A DNA stretch of 64,000 bases from Aquidulcibacter paucihalophilus (lineage in GTDB: Bacteria; Pseudomonadota; Alphaproteobacteria; Caulobacterales; Caulobacteraceae). The translations under genes and the position numbers were made by a program. Shown here piece by piece: positions 24,573 through 32,002 of the stretch; within the stretch, counting starts at the first letter, position 1, and the number at the start of each line of letters is the position of its first letter. The stretch lies in assembly GCA_030285985.1 (NCBI GenBank), contig CP127384.1, forward strand, positions 2,654,501-2,718,500, read 5' to 3'. The notes beneath the pieces were generated by a model. That model saw only the letters and a list, made by a program, of their open reading frames with translations. It was not told the DNA's origin and did no database searches.

Positions 24573-24741
24573 AGTCGATCTCGAACCATGCGTCTGGGTC
24601 ACGACCGTAGCCGATCTCAGCCAAGACCCAGAGGTGGCCATCGGTCATGGGCTGGAACGGGGTCGCCGACACTTGATAACCCGCCTGAGCGTCCGCTAAG
24701 GGTCGGGAGCGGACCATCGCCTGAGGGTGGAAAGCGGACAT
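24562..24741 (-). CDS. Small hypothetical protein starting inside repeat R2
   Basis: About 59 residues. The first 15 or so (MSAFHPQAM...) are simply the translation of repeat R2, and the gene body (YQVSATPFQPMTDGHLWVLA...FEIDFME) follows. The true start may be an in-repeat ATG (24741 or 24717) or a later codon. The body has the feel of a real C-terminal domain, but no family is recognised. Confidence 0.45.
   Translation of the reverse strand: MSAFHPQAMVRSRPLADAQAGYQVSATPFQPMTDGHLWVLAEIGYGRDPDAWFEIDFME
24690..24741 (+). repeat. Palindromic repeat R2
   Basis: Family pattern GTCCGCT, GGGTCGGGAGC, then GGGTGGAAAGCGGACAT; outer arms GTCCGCT and AGCGGAC are complementary. Confidence 0.85.
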
Positions 24742-24761
24742 CAGCCCAGTTCCAAAATTCG

Positions 24762-25010
24762 CTACTCTCTCTTGCGGAGAGCCCAACGCAAGAACATCCA
24801 TTGGATGCCGACGAAAACAATCACGGCCACGATCAGGGTGGGAATGAAGAAGAGGTCGGCTGGTTGGGTGCAGGTCTCTCCTGCTTCAATTTGTGCGTCG
24901 CTTAAGACGCAATGGGCCATCACCAACGATCCGAGAACGACGACGGTGGCCGTGCAATAGGCCGCCGTAATGATAGAGAAGCCGACAACGGCTCCGAGGT
25001 AGCGCATCAT
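24762..25010 (-). CDS. Small membrane protein (cassette R2-R3)
   Basis: An 82-residue protein with two transmembrane segments (VVGFSIITAAYCTATVVVLG and FIPTLIVAVIVFVGIQWMF) and a positively charged end (RKRE). The start is placed at the tandem ATG (25010), preceded by GGGAG. It is the only gene between repeats R2 and R3. Family unknown. Confidence 0.6.
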   Translation of the reverse strand: MMRYLGAVVGFSIITAAYCTATVVVLGSLVMAHCVLSDAQIEAGETCTQPADLFFIPTLIVAVIVFVGIQWMFLRWALRKRE

Positions 25011-25071
25011 TCTCAGGCTCCCTTGCGCGGGTTCGAGCCCGCATCCTGCCTTCAAGGGCCACGTCGCCGCA

Positions 25072-25124
25072 ACGTCCGCTATGGGTCGGAAGCCGACAGT
25101 CGCCTAGGGGTGGAAAGCGGACAT
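25072..25124 (+). repeat. Palindromic repeat R3
   Basis: Same family and orientation as R2; inner arms GTCGG and CCGAC are intact here. Confidence 0.85.
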
Positions 25125-25144
25125 CTCCTGACGTAGCGTTCCGG

Positions 25145-25546
25145 ATGCGCCGCGCTCTTCCCTATATCGTGTTCTTGGCTTTGGCCTCGTGCGGTGAACA
25201 GCCGGAAGCTGATGCTCAGCCGTCCACCCGAATGGACGCGGTCGACGCTTCGAGCGACGAGTTGGAAGGGCTGGTTAGACTAGATAGTTTGGACGCCGCG
25301 TCGTCATTGTCTTTAGCGAACGACACCCGACTTGTTGCCTACGCTTCGCCGCATGGAGAAGGGGTCGCTTGGGTAATGCCGGGGCTTCGTTGTCCGAAAG
25401 AAGCCTTTGCGGCAGCCAAGAAGGTGGAGATTGGGGCGGCATTTCCGGAAAGCGCGACTTTGGCCGGAGCCTTGTTCGCTCACAATCGGAGGGTCGCGAA
25501 AAATCCGGACAACGCTGGCGACTGCGTGAATTCGCCCGGACCCTGA
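25145..25546 (+). CDS. Hypothetical lipoprotein (cassette R3-R4)
   Basis: A 133-residue protein with a lipoprotein signal (PYIVFLALASC; lipobox LASC). Mature part contains two further cysteines (GLRCPKEAF and GDCVNS) likely to form a disulphide. It is the only gene between R3 and R4 and starts 21 bp after R3. Family unknown. Confidence 0.65.
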   Translation: MRRALPYIVFLALASCGEQPEADAQPSTRMDAVDASSDELEGLVRLDSLDAASSLSLANDTRLVAYASPHGEGVAWVMPGLRCPKEAFAAAKKVEIGAAFPESATLAGALFAHNRRVAKNPDNAGDCVNSPGP

Positions 25547-25581
25547 ACTGGCCTCTTCATCCCTGAGATCGGCCAGCAAAG

Positions 25582-25634
25582 ATGTCCGCTATGGGTCGGG
25601 AGCCGACCGTCGCCCATGGGCGGGAAGCGGACGT
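25582..25634 (+). repeat. Palindromic repeat R4
   Basis: Same family and orientation; ends GGGCGGGAAGCGGACGTT. Confidence 0.85.
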
Positions 25635-25644
25635 TCCCCTTGTG

Positions 25645-25974
25645 CTACCGGCTGACCCACCAAAGGGTAAGGCCCCAAGCGATCAGGACAGCGATCAATC
25701 CCCCCGCGAAACGCCCCAGCCGCCCTGCCGCTGACAACGGGAAGCTGGCGGCGAACCCAACAAGTGCGATGACCGTGACGACGGCTCCCCAGAGGAGGCC
25801 ATCAATGGCGGTTTCCGCATTTCCGGTCTGGCTGGACCGAACCCAGTAGCCCACCCCAGGAGCGGAGAAGGCCCCAAACAGGAGTGCCGTCCTAATCGCA
25901 GCCCACATGAGGGGCAGGTGAGCAAGGCTTGTCGCCCGCGGATTGGCAACCGTCCGAGGGCGAGGCGTTGTCAT
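25645..25974 (-). CDS. Small membrane protein (cassette R4-R5)
   Basis: A 109-residue protein with three hydrophobic segments (IRTALLFGAFSAPGVGYW, LLWGAVVTVIALVGFAASF and GLIAVLIAWGLTLWWV). The start at 25974 is chosen because residues further upstream (SASDPLRTL) are translated from repeat R5 and are unlikely to be protein-coding. No clear Shine-Dalgarno. Family unknown. Confidence 0.55.
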   Translation of the reverse strand: MTTPRPRTVANPRATSLAHLPLMWAAIRTALLFGAFSAPGVGYWVRSSQTGNAETAIDGLLWGAVVTVIALVGFAASFPLSAAGRLGRFAGGLIAVLIAWGLTLWWVSR

Positions 25975-26000
25975 GGACACACTATGCCGGACACTCATCA

Positions 26001-26029
26001 ACGTCCGCAACGGGTCGGAAGCGGACATT
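26001..26029 (+). repeat. Palindromic repeat R5 (half copy)
   Basis: Short version: ACGTCCGCAACGGGTCGGAA then GCGGACATT. It is missing the second internal arm of the full copies. Confidence 0.7.
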
Positions 26030-26047
26030 GAAAAGTCGCTGCTCAAG

Positions 26048-26488
26048 ATGCACCGTGAGCTGCCTCAAGGGGTGGAGAAGTCTGTCATCGCTACCAAAAT
26101 CACGCCCTCAAAAGCCGTCAGCCGTGGCAACCTGACCGTCAACGGCGCGGTCATGTCGATGATGTTTGGCGTCCCGGCATTCGCTTTTGCGGTGCCTCTG
26201 CTCCTTGGACTTGATGTGCAAACAGCCGGTGCAGCGGCAGGGCTCGCCTTCTTTGCAAGCTGGCCCTTGGCTTGGCTCACATGGTCCGTTCTCGTCGTCC
26301 GGTGGAGGGTTTGGGCTTACGAGCGAGTTGACGATCTGGATGAGCTAAAGATGCACGCGGTGGCCGCCGGTCTGATCTGGCGCAATGGGCACTTCTTCGA
26401 GCGAACGGAAATCCGCTCGCAGCTTCAACGCAAACGTATTCGCGAACTTGAGCAGGCTTGGGCAGCTAAGCGTGGAGACCGAGGCTAG
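26048..26488 (+). CDS. Membrane protein (cassette R5-R6)
   Basis: A 146-residue protein with two transmembrane helices (MMFGVPAFAFAVPLLLG and AAGLAFFASWPLAWLTWSVL) and a charged cytoplasmic C-terminus (IRSQLQRKRIRELEQAWAAK). The frame is open upstream through repeat R5 (NVRNGSEADI), but that part is repeat-derived, so ATG 26048 is preferred. Only gene between R5 and R6. Family unknown. Confidence 0.6.
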   Translation: MHRELPQGVEKSVIATKITPSKAVSRGNLTVNGAVMSMMFGVPAFAFAVPLLLGLDVQTAGAAAGLAFFASWPLAWLTWSVLVVRWRVWAYERVDDLDELKMHAVAAGLIWRNGHFFERTEIRSQLQRKRIRELEQAWAAKRGDRG

Positions 26489-26507
26489 CCTGCCCTCTCT
26501 CTGGGGA

Positions 26508-26559
26508 GGTCCGCTTTGGGTCGGGAGCCGACAGCCTCCCAGGGGTGAATGGCGGACAG
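26508..26559 (+). repeat. Palindromic repeat R6
   Basis: Same family and orientation; arms slightly diverged (GGTGAATGGCGGACAG). Confidence 0.8.
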
Positions 26560-26754
26560 CTATTCCAACACTTCGATGCCGATAACTTCGCCTGCCTCAT
26601 TGAGATCGAGGCGGATATCCGGCCCCACATAGTTCGGGATGAGCGCGCTCACTCTAACCATGCTTTTCACGCAGCCAGCCGTTCCCGCACCGGGATGATT
26701 GGAGAGATACAGATACCCGACAGAAGGGTCGTCCCTGCTCGGTTCAAATCGCAT
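26560..26754 (-). CDS. DUF2283-like small protein (cassette R6-R7)
   Basis: A 64-residue protein whose C-terminal half (DIRLDLNEAGEVIGIEVLE) matches the DUF2283 pattern of a strand, an acidic turn and GIEIL. Small stand-alone proteins of this family are common in bacteria and have no known activity. The stop abuts repeat R6, and it is the only gene between R6 and R7. Confidence 0.65.
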   Translation of the reverse strand: MRFEPSRDDPSVGYLYLSNHPGAGTAGCVKSMVRVSALIPNYVGPDIRLDLNEAGEVIGIEVLE

Positions 26755-26794
26755 GGCGTCCCTCCTAGACCTCTAGCCTAACTGCGAGGGGAAG

Positions 26795-26846
26795 GGTCCG
26801 CTATGGGTCGAGAGCAGACCGTCACCTGAGGGTGGAATGCGGACAT
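26795..26846 (+). repeat. Palindromic repeat R7
   Basis: Same family and orientation; GTCCGCTATGGGTCGAGAGC then GGGTGGAATGCGGACATT. Confidence 0.8.
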
Positions 26847-26855
26847 TGGCGAAGA

Positions 26856-27413
26856 TCAACTCTGCGGCCAATCGAAGCCTTCATGAACCAGCGCGAGAGA
26901 CTGGGCTGGAGGGAGGCCATACATATCCGTGACGACGCGGGCCGTGAATTCCGCGACATTCGCAGGCTCGACGCGCAGATATGAAACTCCATTGGTCGTT
27001 TGGGCTACGGGCTCGACGCTGTGCGCACGGGCGAATGTCCTGAACTTTTCTTGGTCCTCAATGTTTCGTGGTCCCAAGAGAACCCAGTCAAATCCGGCCT
27101 TACCATTCTCGACTGAGACCTGGAGAGCCACGGCATCTTGATCAGATGGACGGTCGGGAGTGCTGAACATCAGCGTTGCCCATTTCGATCCAGCCGATCC
27201 GCGGGACATTGCTTCGACCAAAGCGGGCAGGTCGTCTGTTCGAACCTCCGTCTGCTTTAGTAGGCGCGGCATTCCCCCTTTGCCTCGATCCCAGACGAGG
27301 TAGTCAGATTTGAAAGCTAGGACTGCGACCGCAACAGTCATTGCGGCGATGATGCCGAAGATGATGGCGGCGGAAATCAACAGCGCCCTCTTATTCCCAC
27401 GCGACTTGGCCAT
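26856..27413 (-). CDS. Single-pass membrane protein (cassette R7-R8)
   Basis: A 185-residue protein: basic N-terminus (MAKSRGNKR), one long helix (IIFGIIAAMTVAVAVLAF), then a soluble domain with beta-rich segments (DAVALQVSVENGKAGFDWVL). The start at 27413 precedes KSRGNKR, a typical cytoplasmic anchor. Only gene between R7 and R8. Family unknown. Confidence 0.6.
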   Translation of the reverse strand: MAKSRGNKRALLISAAIIFGIIAAMTVAVAVLAFKSDYLVWDRGKGGMPRLLKQTEVRTDDLPALVEAMSRGSAGSKWATLMFSTPDRPSDQDAVALQVSVENGKAGFDWVLLGPRNIEDQEKFRTFARAHSVEPVAQTTNGVSYLRVEPANVAEFTARVVTDMYGLPPAQSLALVHEGFDWPQS

Positions 27414-27469
27414 GAAAGCGAAGCTAGTTCGGCGCGCGACCGCGTCAACGCGGAAAGCGCACAAGCGTC

Positions 27470-27524
27470 AACGTCCGCTTTGGGTCGGGAGCGGACTGTC
27501 GCCTACGGGTGGGAAGCGGACTTT
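27470..27524 (+). repeat. Palindromic repeat R8
   Basis: Same family and orientation; GTCCGCTTTGGGTCGGGAGC then GGGTGGGAAGCGGACTTT. Confidence 0.85.
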
Positions 27525-27596
27525 CCGCTGGTCCATCGATGGATGCGGCACATGGATGTGCAGGGGCGGCGAAGTCAGAAAATGATGGCCCCGACT

Positions 27597-28034
27597 TCAA
27601 TCCAGAAATTGTCCATCGAAAGATTCAATTCTCGGGATGATCTCGTCAACTGACGCAATATCAGTGTCATCGACAAATGCGTAGCGCACCGAGGAGCATC
27701 TCCGATCCTTAGATGGGGTTTGGGATAGAAACACGCGAACAATGCCCACTACATCGCCTACGGTGCATCGGAAAACGTAGTCTTTTCCTCCCCGAACATC
27801 AGCAGACGAATATATTGCCATTTGCTGGCGACAATCCGCTCTGACATCTGATTCGGACCTGTCACTGGACGCAGCGGAAACAAATCCGGGAACCGAATAG
27901 CATTCCCCGCCAGCAAAGCACGACAACGCAAGCTGCTCGGCTACATCACGCCGAACGCTACAATTTTCGCCTCCGGCCCAAGTGCAGGCACCGCAAGTTA
28001 GGACGGAGGTCAAGACTGCTGCGAGCCTGAACAT
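27597..28034 (-). CDS. Cys-rich hypothetical lipoprotein (cassette R8-R9)
   Basis: A 145-residue protein with lipobox LTCGAC after MFRLAAVLTSV, so anchored in the periplasm. The mature part has several cysteines (NCSV, LSCFAGGECYS, ADCRQQ, FRCTVG, RRCSSV) that could form disulphides. The ATG at 28034 is preferred to an upstream TTG. Only gene between R8 and R9. Family unknown. Confidence 0.6.
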   Translation of the reverse strand: MFRLAAVLTSVLTCGACTWAGGENCSVRRDVAEQLALSCFAGGECYSVPGFVSAASSDRSESDVRADCRQQMAIYSSADVRGGKDYVFRCTVGDVVGIVRVFLSQTPSKDRRCSSVRYAFVDDTDIASVDEIIPRIESFDGQFLD

Positions 28035-28103
28035 CGACGGCACCAAATGATAGTTTGACGGCCAATACGTGGTGACCGGGCCAGACTATATCGAAGGGTA
28101 AAG

Positions 28104-28155
28104 AGTCCGCTATGGGTCGGTATCAGCCAAAGGCATCTGACCGAAAAGCAGACGT
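28104..28155 (+). repeat. Palindromic repeat R9
   Basis: Diverged last copy of the cluster: GTCCGCTATGGGTCGG then GAAAAGCAGACGTT. Confidence 0.65.
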
Positions 28156-28283
28156 TCCCAGGCTCAGACGTCATAGCTGAATGTCGTTTTTTCGGCGCTG
28201 AGGAACTGTCTGGTTCTGGCGCTAAGCGGCTATCGTCCGTTGGGCTAGCTCTCTATTTCCCGCCACCTCCGAGTCGCCCTCTG

Positions 28284-28775
28284 TTATCCGGGTGTCGAAC
28301 TCTCGGCGCTGCCTGACGGAAGGCACGCTCCCAATTGCGGGCCGAGCGCCAACACATGCGGATATTCAGACCGCCAGTCGGAGTTGCATGTATCCTGGAT
28401 CATCGCCTCTCCAGCCCCTAGTGGACAAGCGAACAGGTGCCGACGGCCGGCGAGGTCGGGAGTAGAGAGCTCGACGAGGGTGCGCGCCTCAAGGTCGCGG
28501 GCGGCGGTCCGAACGGCGGGATCAGTATAGCGCCGGCCGAGCTCATTCTCTGTCCAACAGGCGACGCCTTCTTGCCAGAGTTGGAACTCGGCATAGCGCC
28601 AGGCGCGCTCCCCGACGACATCGGCGAAGGCCGCCCGGGCTTGCAGGTAACCGGTCAAAGCGTCCTCGAAGCCCCCCCCCCCCCCGCGCCAACCGCGCTG
28701 ACCAAAGCGAGCGAAGCCGACCGGTGCGCGGCGACGACGCCCGAAGCCTCGCTGGATTCTGGCTCTGGTCGCCAT
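28284..28775 (-). pseudogene. Hypothetical gene interrupted by a 14-base homopolymer
   Basis: The C-terminal part (about 125 residues; for example RAWRYAEFQLWQEGVACWTE and DTCNSDWRSEYPHVLALG) reads like a real secreted protein with cysteines. Upstream of a run of 14 C on the plus strand (28672-28685) the same frame becomes Arg-rich and implausible, while another frame (ASLALVSAVGAG) looks like the missing signal peptide. So the gene is frameshifted, either truly, by phase variation, or by a sequencing error in the tract. Confidence 0.5.
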
Positions 28776-28925
28776 GGAGGCCAGCTGAAGAGCTACTCAG
28801 CGTCCTGCGGTGAGTGAGGTCTTCGGGACCACCTTTCCGGCGGTGTGTGCAAAGGCCCAGCAGCAGCATGGCCCATCCGGTCCGCTCTGCCCGGCGATGC
28901 TCATCGCATTGCGAGTTTTTAATGT

Positions 28926-28945
28926 GACTTTATAACATAACATCT
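28926..28945. promoter_or_regulatory. AT-rich dyad upstream of metal-uptake operon
   Basis: ACTTTATAACATAACATC resembles the GTTATATTATAAC-type boxes of Fur/Zur regulators, imperfectly. It lies 33-52 bp before the TTG start of the binding-protein gene and could be its metal-responsive operator. Confidence 0.35.
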
Positions 28946-28977
28946 GAGAAAAGCTCGTGGAGAAAAGGGAGGCCAAA

Positions 28978-30162
28978 TTGAACCGACGCGGAATTATCAG
29001 CGCCGGGCTCGCCACGCTGACGGTCGGCTGCAAGCCGGCATCGAGCTCGCGTGGCCCCGCCGACAAAGGCCTGACGCGGGAAAACCGCTGGGCCCGAACC
29101 TTCTCCGTTCGCGAGCATGCCGGCTTCAAGGTCGTGGAGTTCACGGCCCAAGTGGTTGCGTGGGGCGGAGCCGCCCAGGGCGGGGTACAGCGCCGCCGGG
29201 TGGTACTCGCGCCCAAGGCAGGGCCCGCACCCCACCTGACAGGCGACCTCGCCGGCGCCGCGGTGGTGCGCACGCCGGTCGAACGGATCGCGGTCAACTA
29301 CGCGCCGCAGGAGGCCATGCTGGTCCAGCTGGGCGTGGCCGACCGGCTGGTCGCGGTCGGCGGGATCAACTCCTATGACGACGACATCCGGGCCCGCGCG
29401 CGCCGGGGAGAACTGCTCCAGGTCGGCTACGGCTGGCATTCAGCGCCGGCGCTCGATGTCCTGATCGCCTCCCGGCCGGACGTCTTCTTCATGGCTCAGA
29501 TCGATCCCAGCCATTCTTCCCACCTGGAGCGCATCCAGGCCATGGGCGTGCCGGTCGTCCCTTTCTTCCTGAGCAACGAGCCCCACTACATGGGCCAGGT
29601 CGAGTACATCCGCCTTGTGGGTCTGCTGACCGGCCGTGAAGCGGAAGCGGAAGCGCATATCCGCCAGGTGGCAGAGCGGGTTGAGGGCCTGAAGACGGCA
29701 GCGGCCGCCAGACCGCGCCGTTCGGCGCTGCACAGCTGGTGGATGGGCGGCGACGCCTTCATGGCGATCGTACGAAACGGCGAAGCCATGCTGATGCGGG
29801 ACGCCAACCTCGAGGTTGTCATGGGCCAGCCCGACGATGCGCGCCACGATTCCAGCATCCGGCTAGGAACGGAGCGGCTGCTGGCGGACGGCCGGGACGC
29901 TGAGTTCTGGATCGCCCGTGACCCGCATGGACGCCCCTTCCCCGATCGCCAAGTGTTGCAGCAATTCAAGGCCTGGCGCGAGGACCGCGTTTTCGCCGTC
30001 GACGGTCGGATCAAGCAGCGCGCCGACGCCTACGACATCTGGCACACCGGGCCGATCCGGCCCGACCTGCTGCTCGCTGACTATGTGAAGATGGCCAATC
30101 CGGACCTTGTCCCGGGTCCGTTCACTTTCCTCAGCCTCGATCGCCAAACGAGGCCCGCATGA
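28978..30162 (+). CDS. ABC transporter substrate-binding lipoprotein (BtuF/FecB type)
   Basis: A 394-residue periplasmic binding protein of the class that carries iron-siderophores, haem or corrinoids. The N-terminus (NRRGIISAGLATLTVGC) is a lipoprotein signal with lipobox TVGC. The binding-protein fold is seen from RIAVNYAPQEAMLVQLGVAD through LDVLIASRPDVFF to RDPHGRPFPD. The start is a TTG placed by the AGGGAGG just upstream; a GTG at 28957 gives a longer but poorer alternative. It overlaps the permease gene by 4 bp. Ligand cannot be told from sequence. Confidence 0.82.
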   Translation: MNRRGIISAGLATLTVGCKPASSSRGPADKGLTRENRWARTFSVREHAGFKVVEFTAQVVAWGGAAQGGVQRRRVVLAPKAGPAPHLTGDLAGAAVVRTPVERIAVNYAPQEAMLVQLGVADRLVAVGGINSYDDDIRARARRGELLQVGYGWHSAPALDVLIASRPDVFFMAQIDPSHSSHLERIQAMGVPVVPFFLSNEPHYMGQVEYIRLVGLLTGREAEAEAHIRQVAERVEGLKTAAAARPRRSALHSWWMGGDAFMAIVRNGEAMLMRDANLEVVMGQPDDARHDSSIRLGTERLLADGRDAEFWIARDPHGRPFPDRQVLQQFKAWREDRVFAVDGRIKQRADAYDIWHTGPIRPDLLLADYVKMANPDLVPGPFTFLSLDRQTRPA

Positions 30163-31202
30163 AGGGCGTCGTCACGCACCGCGCCCTTGCTGGCGGCGGC
30201 CTGCTCCTGCTTGCCCTGCTGGGTCTGATCGCGGCCGCGCTGACCCATGGTCAGATCAGCCTGACGCTCGGCCAGGCCATCCGCGCGGTCATCGATCCCG
30301 CTGCGGATCCTGTGGCCAGTCAGATCGTCGCGCAAATCCGCATGCCACGCATGCTCACCGGCGTGCTTGCCGGGGCCGGACTGGGGGTGGCGGGCGTCCT
30401 CATGCAGGCGCTGTTCAGGAACCCGGTGGCGGACGCCTGGTCCCTGGGCCTGACCGCTGGCGGCCAGCTGGGCGTCGCCCTCGCCGTTGCCGGAGCGGCC
30501 TTCGCCGGCCCAGCCGCCGTCTCCTTTGTTTCGACATTCAAGGGCCTGGACCTGACCCTCGGCGCCGCTATCGGAGTATCCGCCGCGGCAGCTCTGGTGC
30601 TCAGTCTTGGACGACGTCTCGGCACGATCACCCTGCTCGTTGTCGGGCTCATGATCTGGTTTACGGCCCAGGGGCTCGTCAGTGTAATTCTCCACTTCGC
30701 CAGTCGCGCCGGCGGTCGGGTCTTCGGCGGCTGGAACGACGGCACGTTTACCGGAGTCACGGGCGCGGATCTTCCGCTGCTGGCGATCCCGATTTTGATC
30801 GGCCTGGCGGTCGCCGTGGCGGCCGGTAAGCCGCTGACGTCCCTGTTGCTCGGCGAGACCTACGCTCGCAGTCTCGGAGCGGACGTCGGCCGGTTGAGAT
30901 GGCTGGTCGTGGGTGCCACTGTCCTGATGGTGGCGCCCATCACGGCCTGGTGCGGACCGGTGACTTTCATCGGTTTGATCGTTCCTCATTTCGCGCGGGC
31001 GATCGCGGGGACGGCGCGGATTGGGCCCCTCCTGCCGTTGGCGGCGCTCTCGGGAGCGCTCCTGGCGGTCGCGGCCGATTTCGTGGTCCACCTCCCCTGG
31101 GACCAGCATTTCCTGCACCTGAACGCGGTTCTGGCCCTCGTCGGAGCCCCGGTGGTGATCCTGCTGTTGCTCTTCTCGCCTGGAATGCGGGGGTATCGGT
31201 GA
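30159..31202 (+). CDS. FecCD-family ABC permease
   Basis: A 347-residue polytopic protein of the FecCD/BtuC family with about nine or ten helices. Hallmarks are QIRMPRMLTGVLAGAGLGVA near the start, QALFRNPVADAW with the family NPLADP-like loop, and GPVTFIGLIVPHFARAI near the end. It forms the membrane channel (as a homodimer) of the importer. It overlaps the binding protein by 4 bp and the ATPase by 1 base (TGATG), confirming one operon. Confidence 0.93.
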   Translation: MKGVVTHRALAGGGLLLLALLGLIAAALTHGQISLTLGQAIRAVIDPAADPVASQIVAQIRMPRMLTGVLAGAGLGVAGVLMQALFRNPVADAWSLGLTAGGQLGVALAVAGAAFAGPAAVSFVSTFKGLDLTLGAAIGVSAAAALVLSLGRRLGTITLLVVGLMIWFTAQGLVSVILHFASRAGGRVFGGWNDGTFTGVTGADLPLLAIPILIGLAVAVAAGKPLTSLLLGETYARSLGADVGRLRWLVVGATVLMVAPITAWCGPVTFIGLIVPHFARAIAGTARIGPLLPLAALSGALLAVAADFVVHLPWDQHFLHLNAVLALVGAPVVILLLLFSPGMRGYR

Positions 31203-31975
31203 TGCTGACCCTTGAGCAACTGGTCTGTGGCTATGGACCACCGCGCGGCTCCGTCGTCGATGCCGTCTCCCTGACGGTCGATGCTGGTGCCTTCGTCTGC
31301 TTGCTCGGTCGGAACGGGGCCGGCAAGTCGACCCTGATGCGCACGCTTGCGGGCCTCCAGCCGCCCCTGGCCGGCATCGCCCGGCTTGATGGTGATGAGG
31401 TCCACTCACTGTCCGCGCCGGAACGTGCGCGTCGCATCGCCGTCGTTCTCACCGAGCGGCCGTCCAGCCCGGGACTGACCGTCGACGACGTGGTCCGTCT
31501 GGGTCGCCAACCGTTCACGGGCTGGGACGGTCGCCTGACCGACAATGATGAAGCACTCGCCGACGAGGCGGTTAATGCGGCCGGGGCGACCCCCTTCCTC
31601 GGTCGGCTGATTGACGACCTCTCCGACGGCGAGCGGCAGCGGGTGATGATCGCTCGCGCCATGGCGCAGACGCCCCGCCTGATGGTGCTGGACGAGATCA
31701 CCGCCTTCCTCGACCTGCCCGGACGCGTCGAGGTGATGGCGATGCTGCGTCAACGTGCGCGCGAGACAGGCTCCGCGATCCTCCTCTCAAGCCACGATCT
31801 CGATCTGTCCCTGCAGCTGGCTGACATCGTCTGGCTGCTGGACGGGTCGGGAGCCCTTCAGGTCGGCACTCCCGAGGCGCTGATCGAGCGCGGCCTCATC
31901 GGCGAGGCTTTTGACACGCCCGACGTCGCCTTCTCCGCCGAACGCGGCCGGTTCGAACTCAACTCACGGCACTAG
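31202..31975 (+). CDS. ABC transporter ATP-binding protein (FecE/BtuD type)
   Basis: A 257-residue ATPase with Walker A GRNGAGKST (residues 37-45), signature LSDGERQRVMIARA (LSDGE in place of LSGGQ), Walker B LMVLDEIT and switch histidine SSHDLD. It powers the FecCD-type importer. It is followed 27 bp later by the first of two TonB-dependent receptors, so outer- and inner-membrane steps of uptake are encoded together. Confidence 0.94.
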   Translation: MLTLEQLVCGYGPPRGSVVDAVSLTVDAGAFVCLLGRNGAGKSTLMRTLAGLQPPLAGIARLDGDEVHSLSAPERARRIAVVLTERPSSPGLTVDDVVRLGRQPFTGWDGRLTDNDEALADEAVNAAGATPFLGRLIDDLSDGERQRVMIARAMAQTPRLMVLDEITAFLDLPGRVEVMAMLRQRARETGSAILLSSHDLDLSLQLADIVWLLDGSGALQVGTPEALIERGLIGEAFDTPDVAFSAERGRFELNSRH

Positions 31976-32002
31976 GCCGTCCACCCAGCGCACAGGACCA
32001 CC

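Noticed and set aside
22992..28155. CRISPR array
   Set aside because: Repeats are about 52 bp, imperfect, palindromic and separated by 300-1300 bp containing genes; no cas genes. The structure is cassette-like and not CRISPR.
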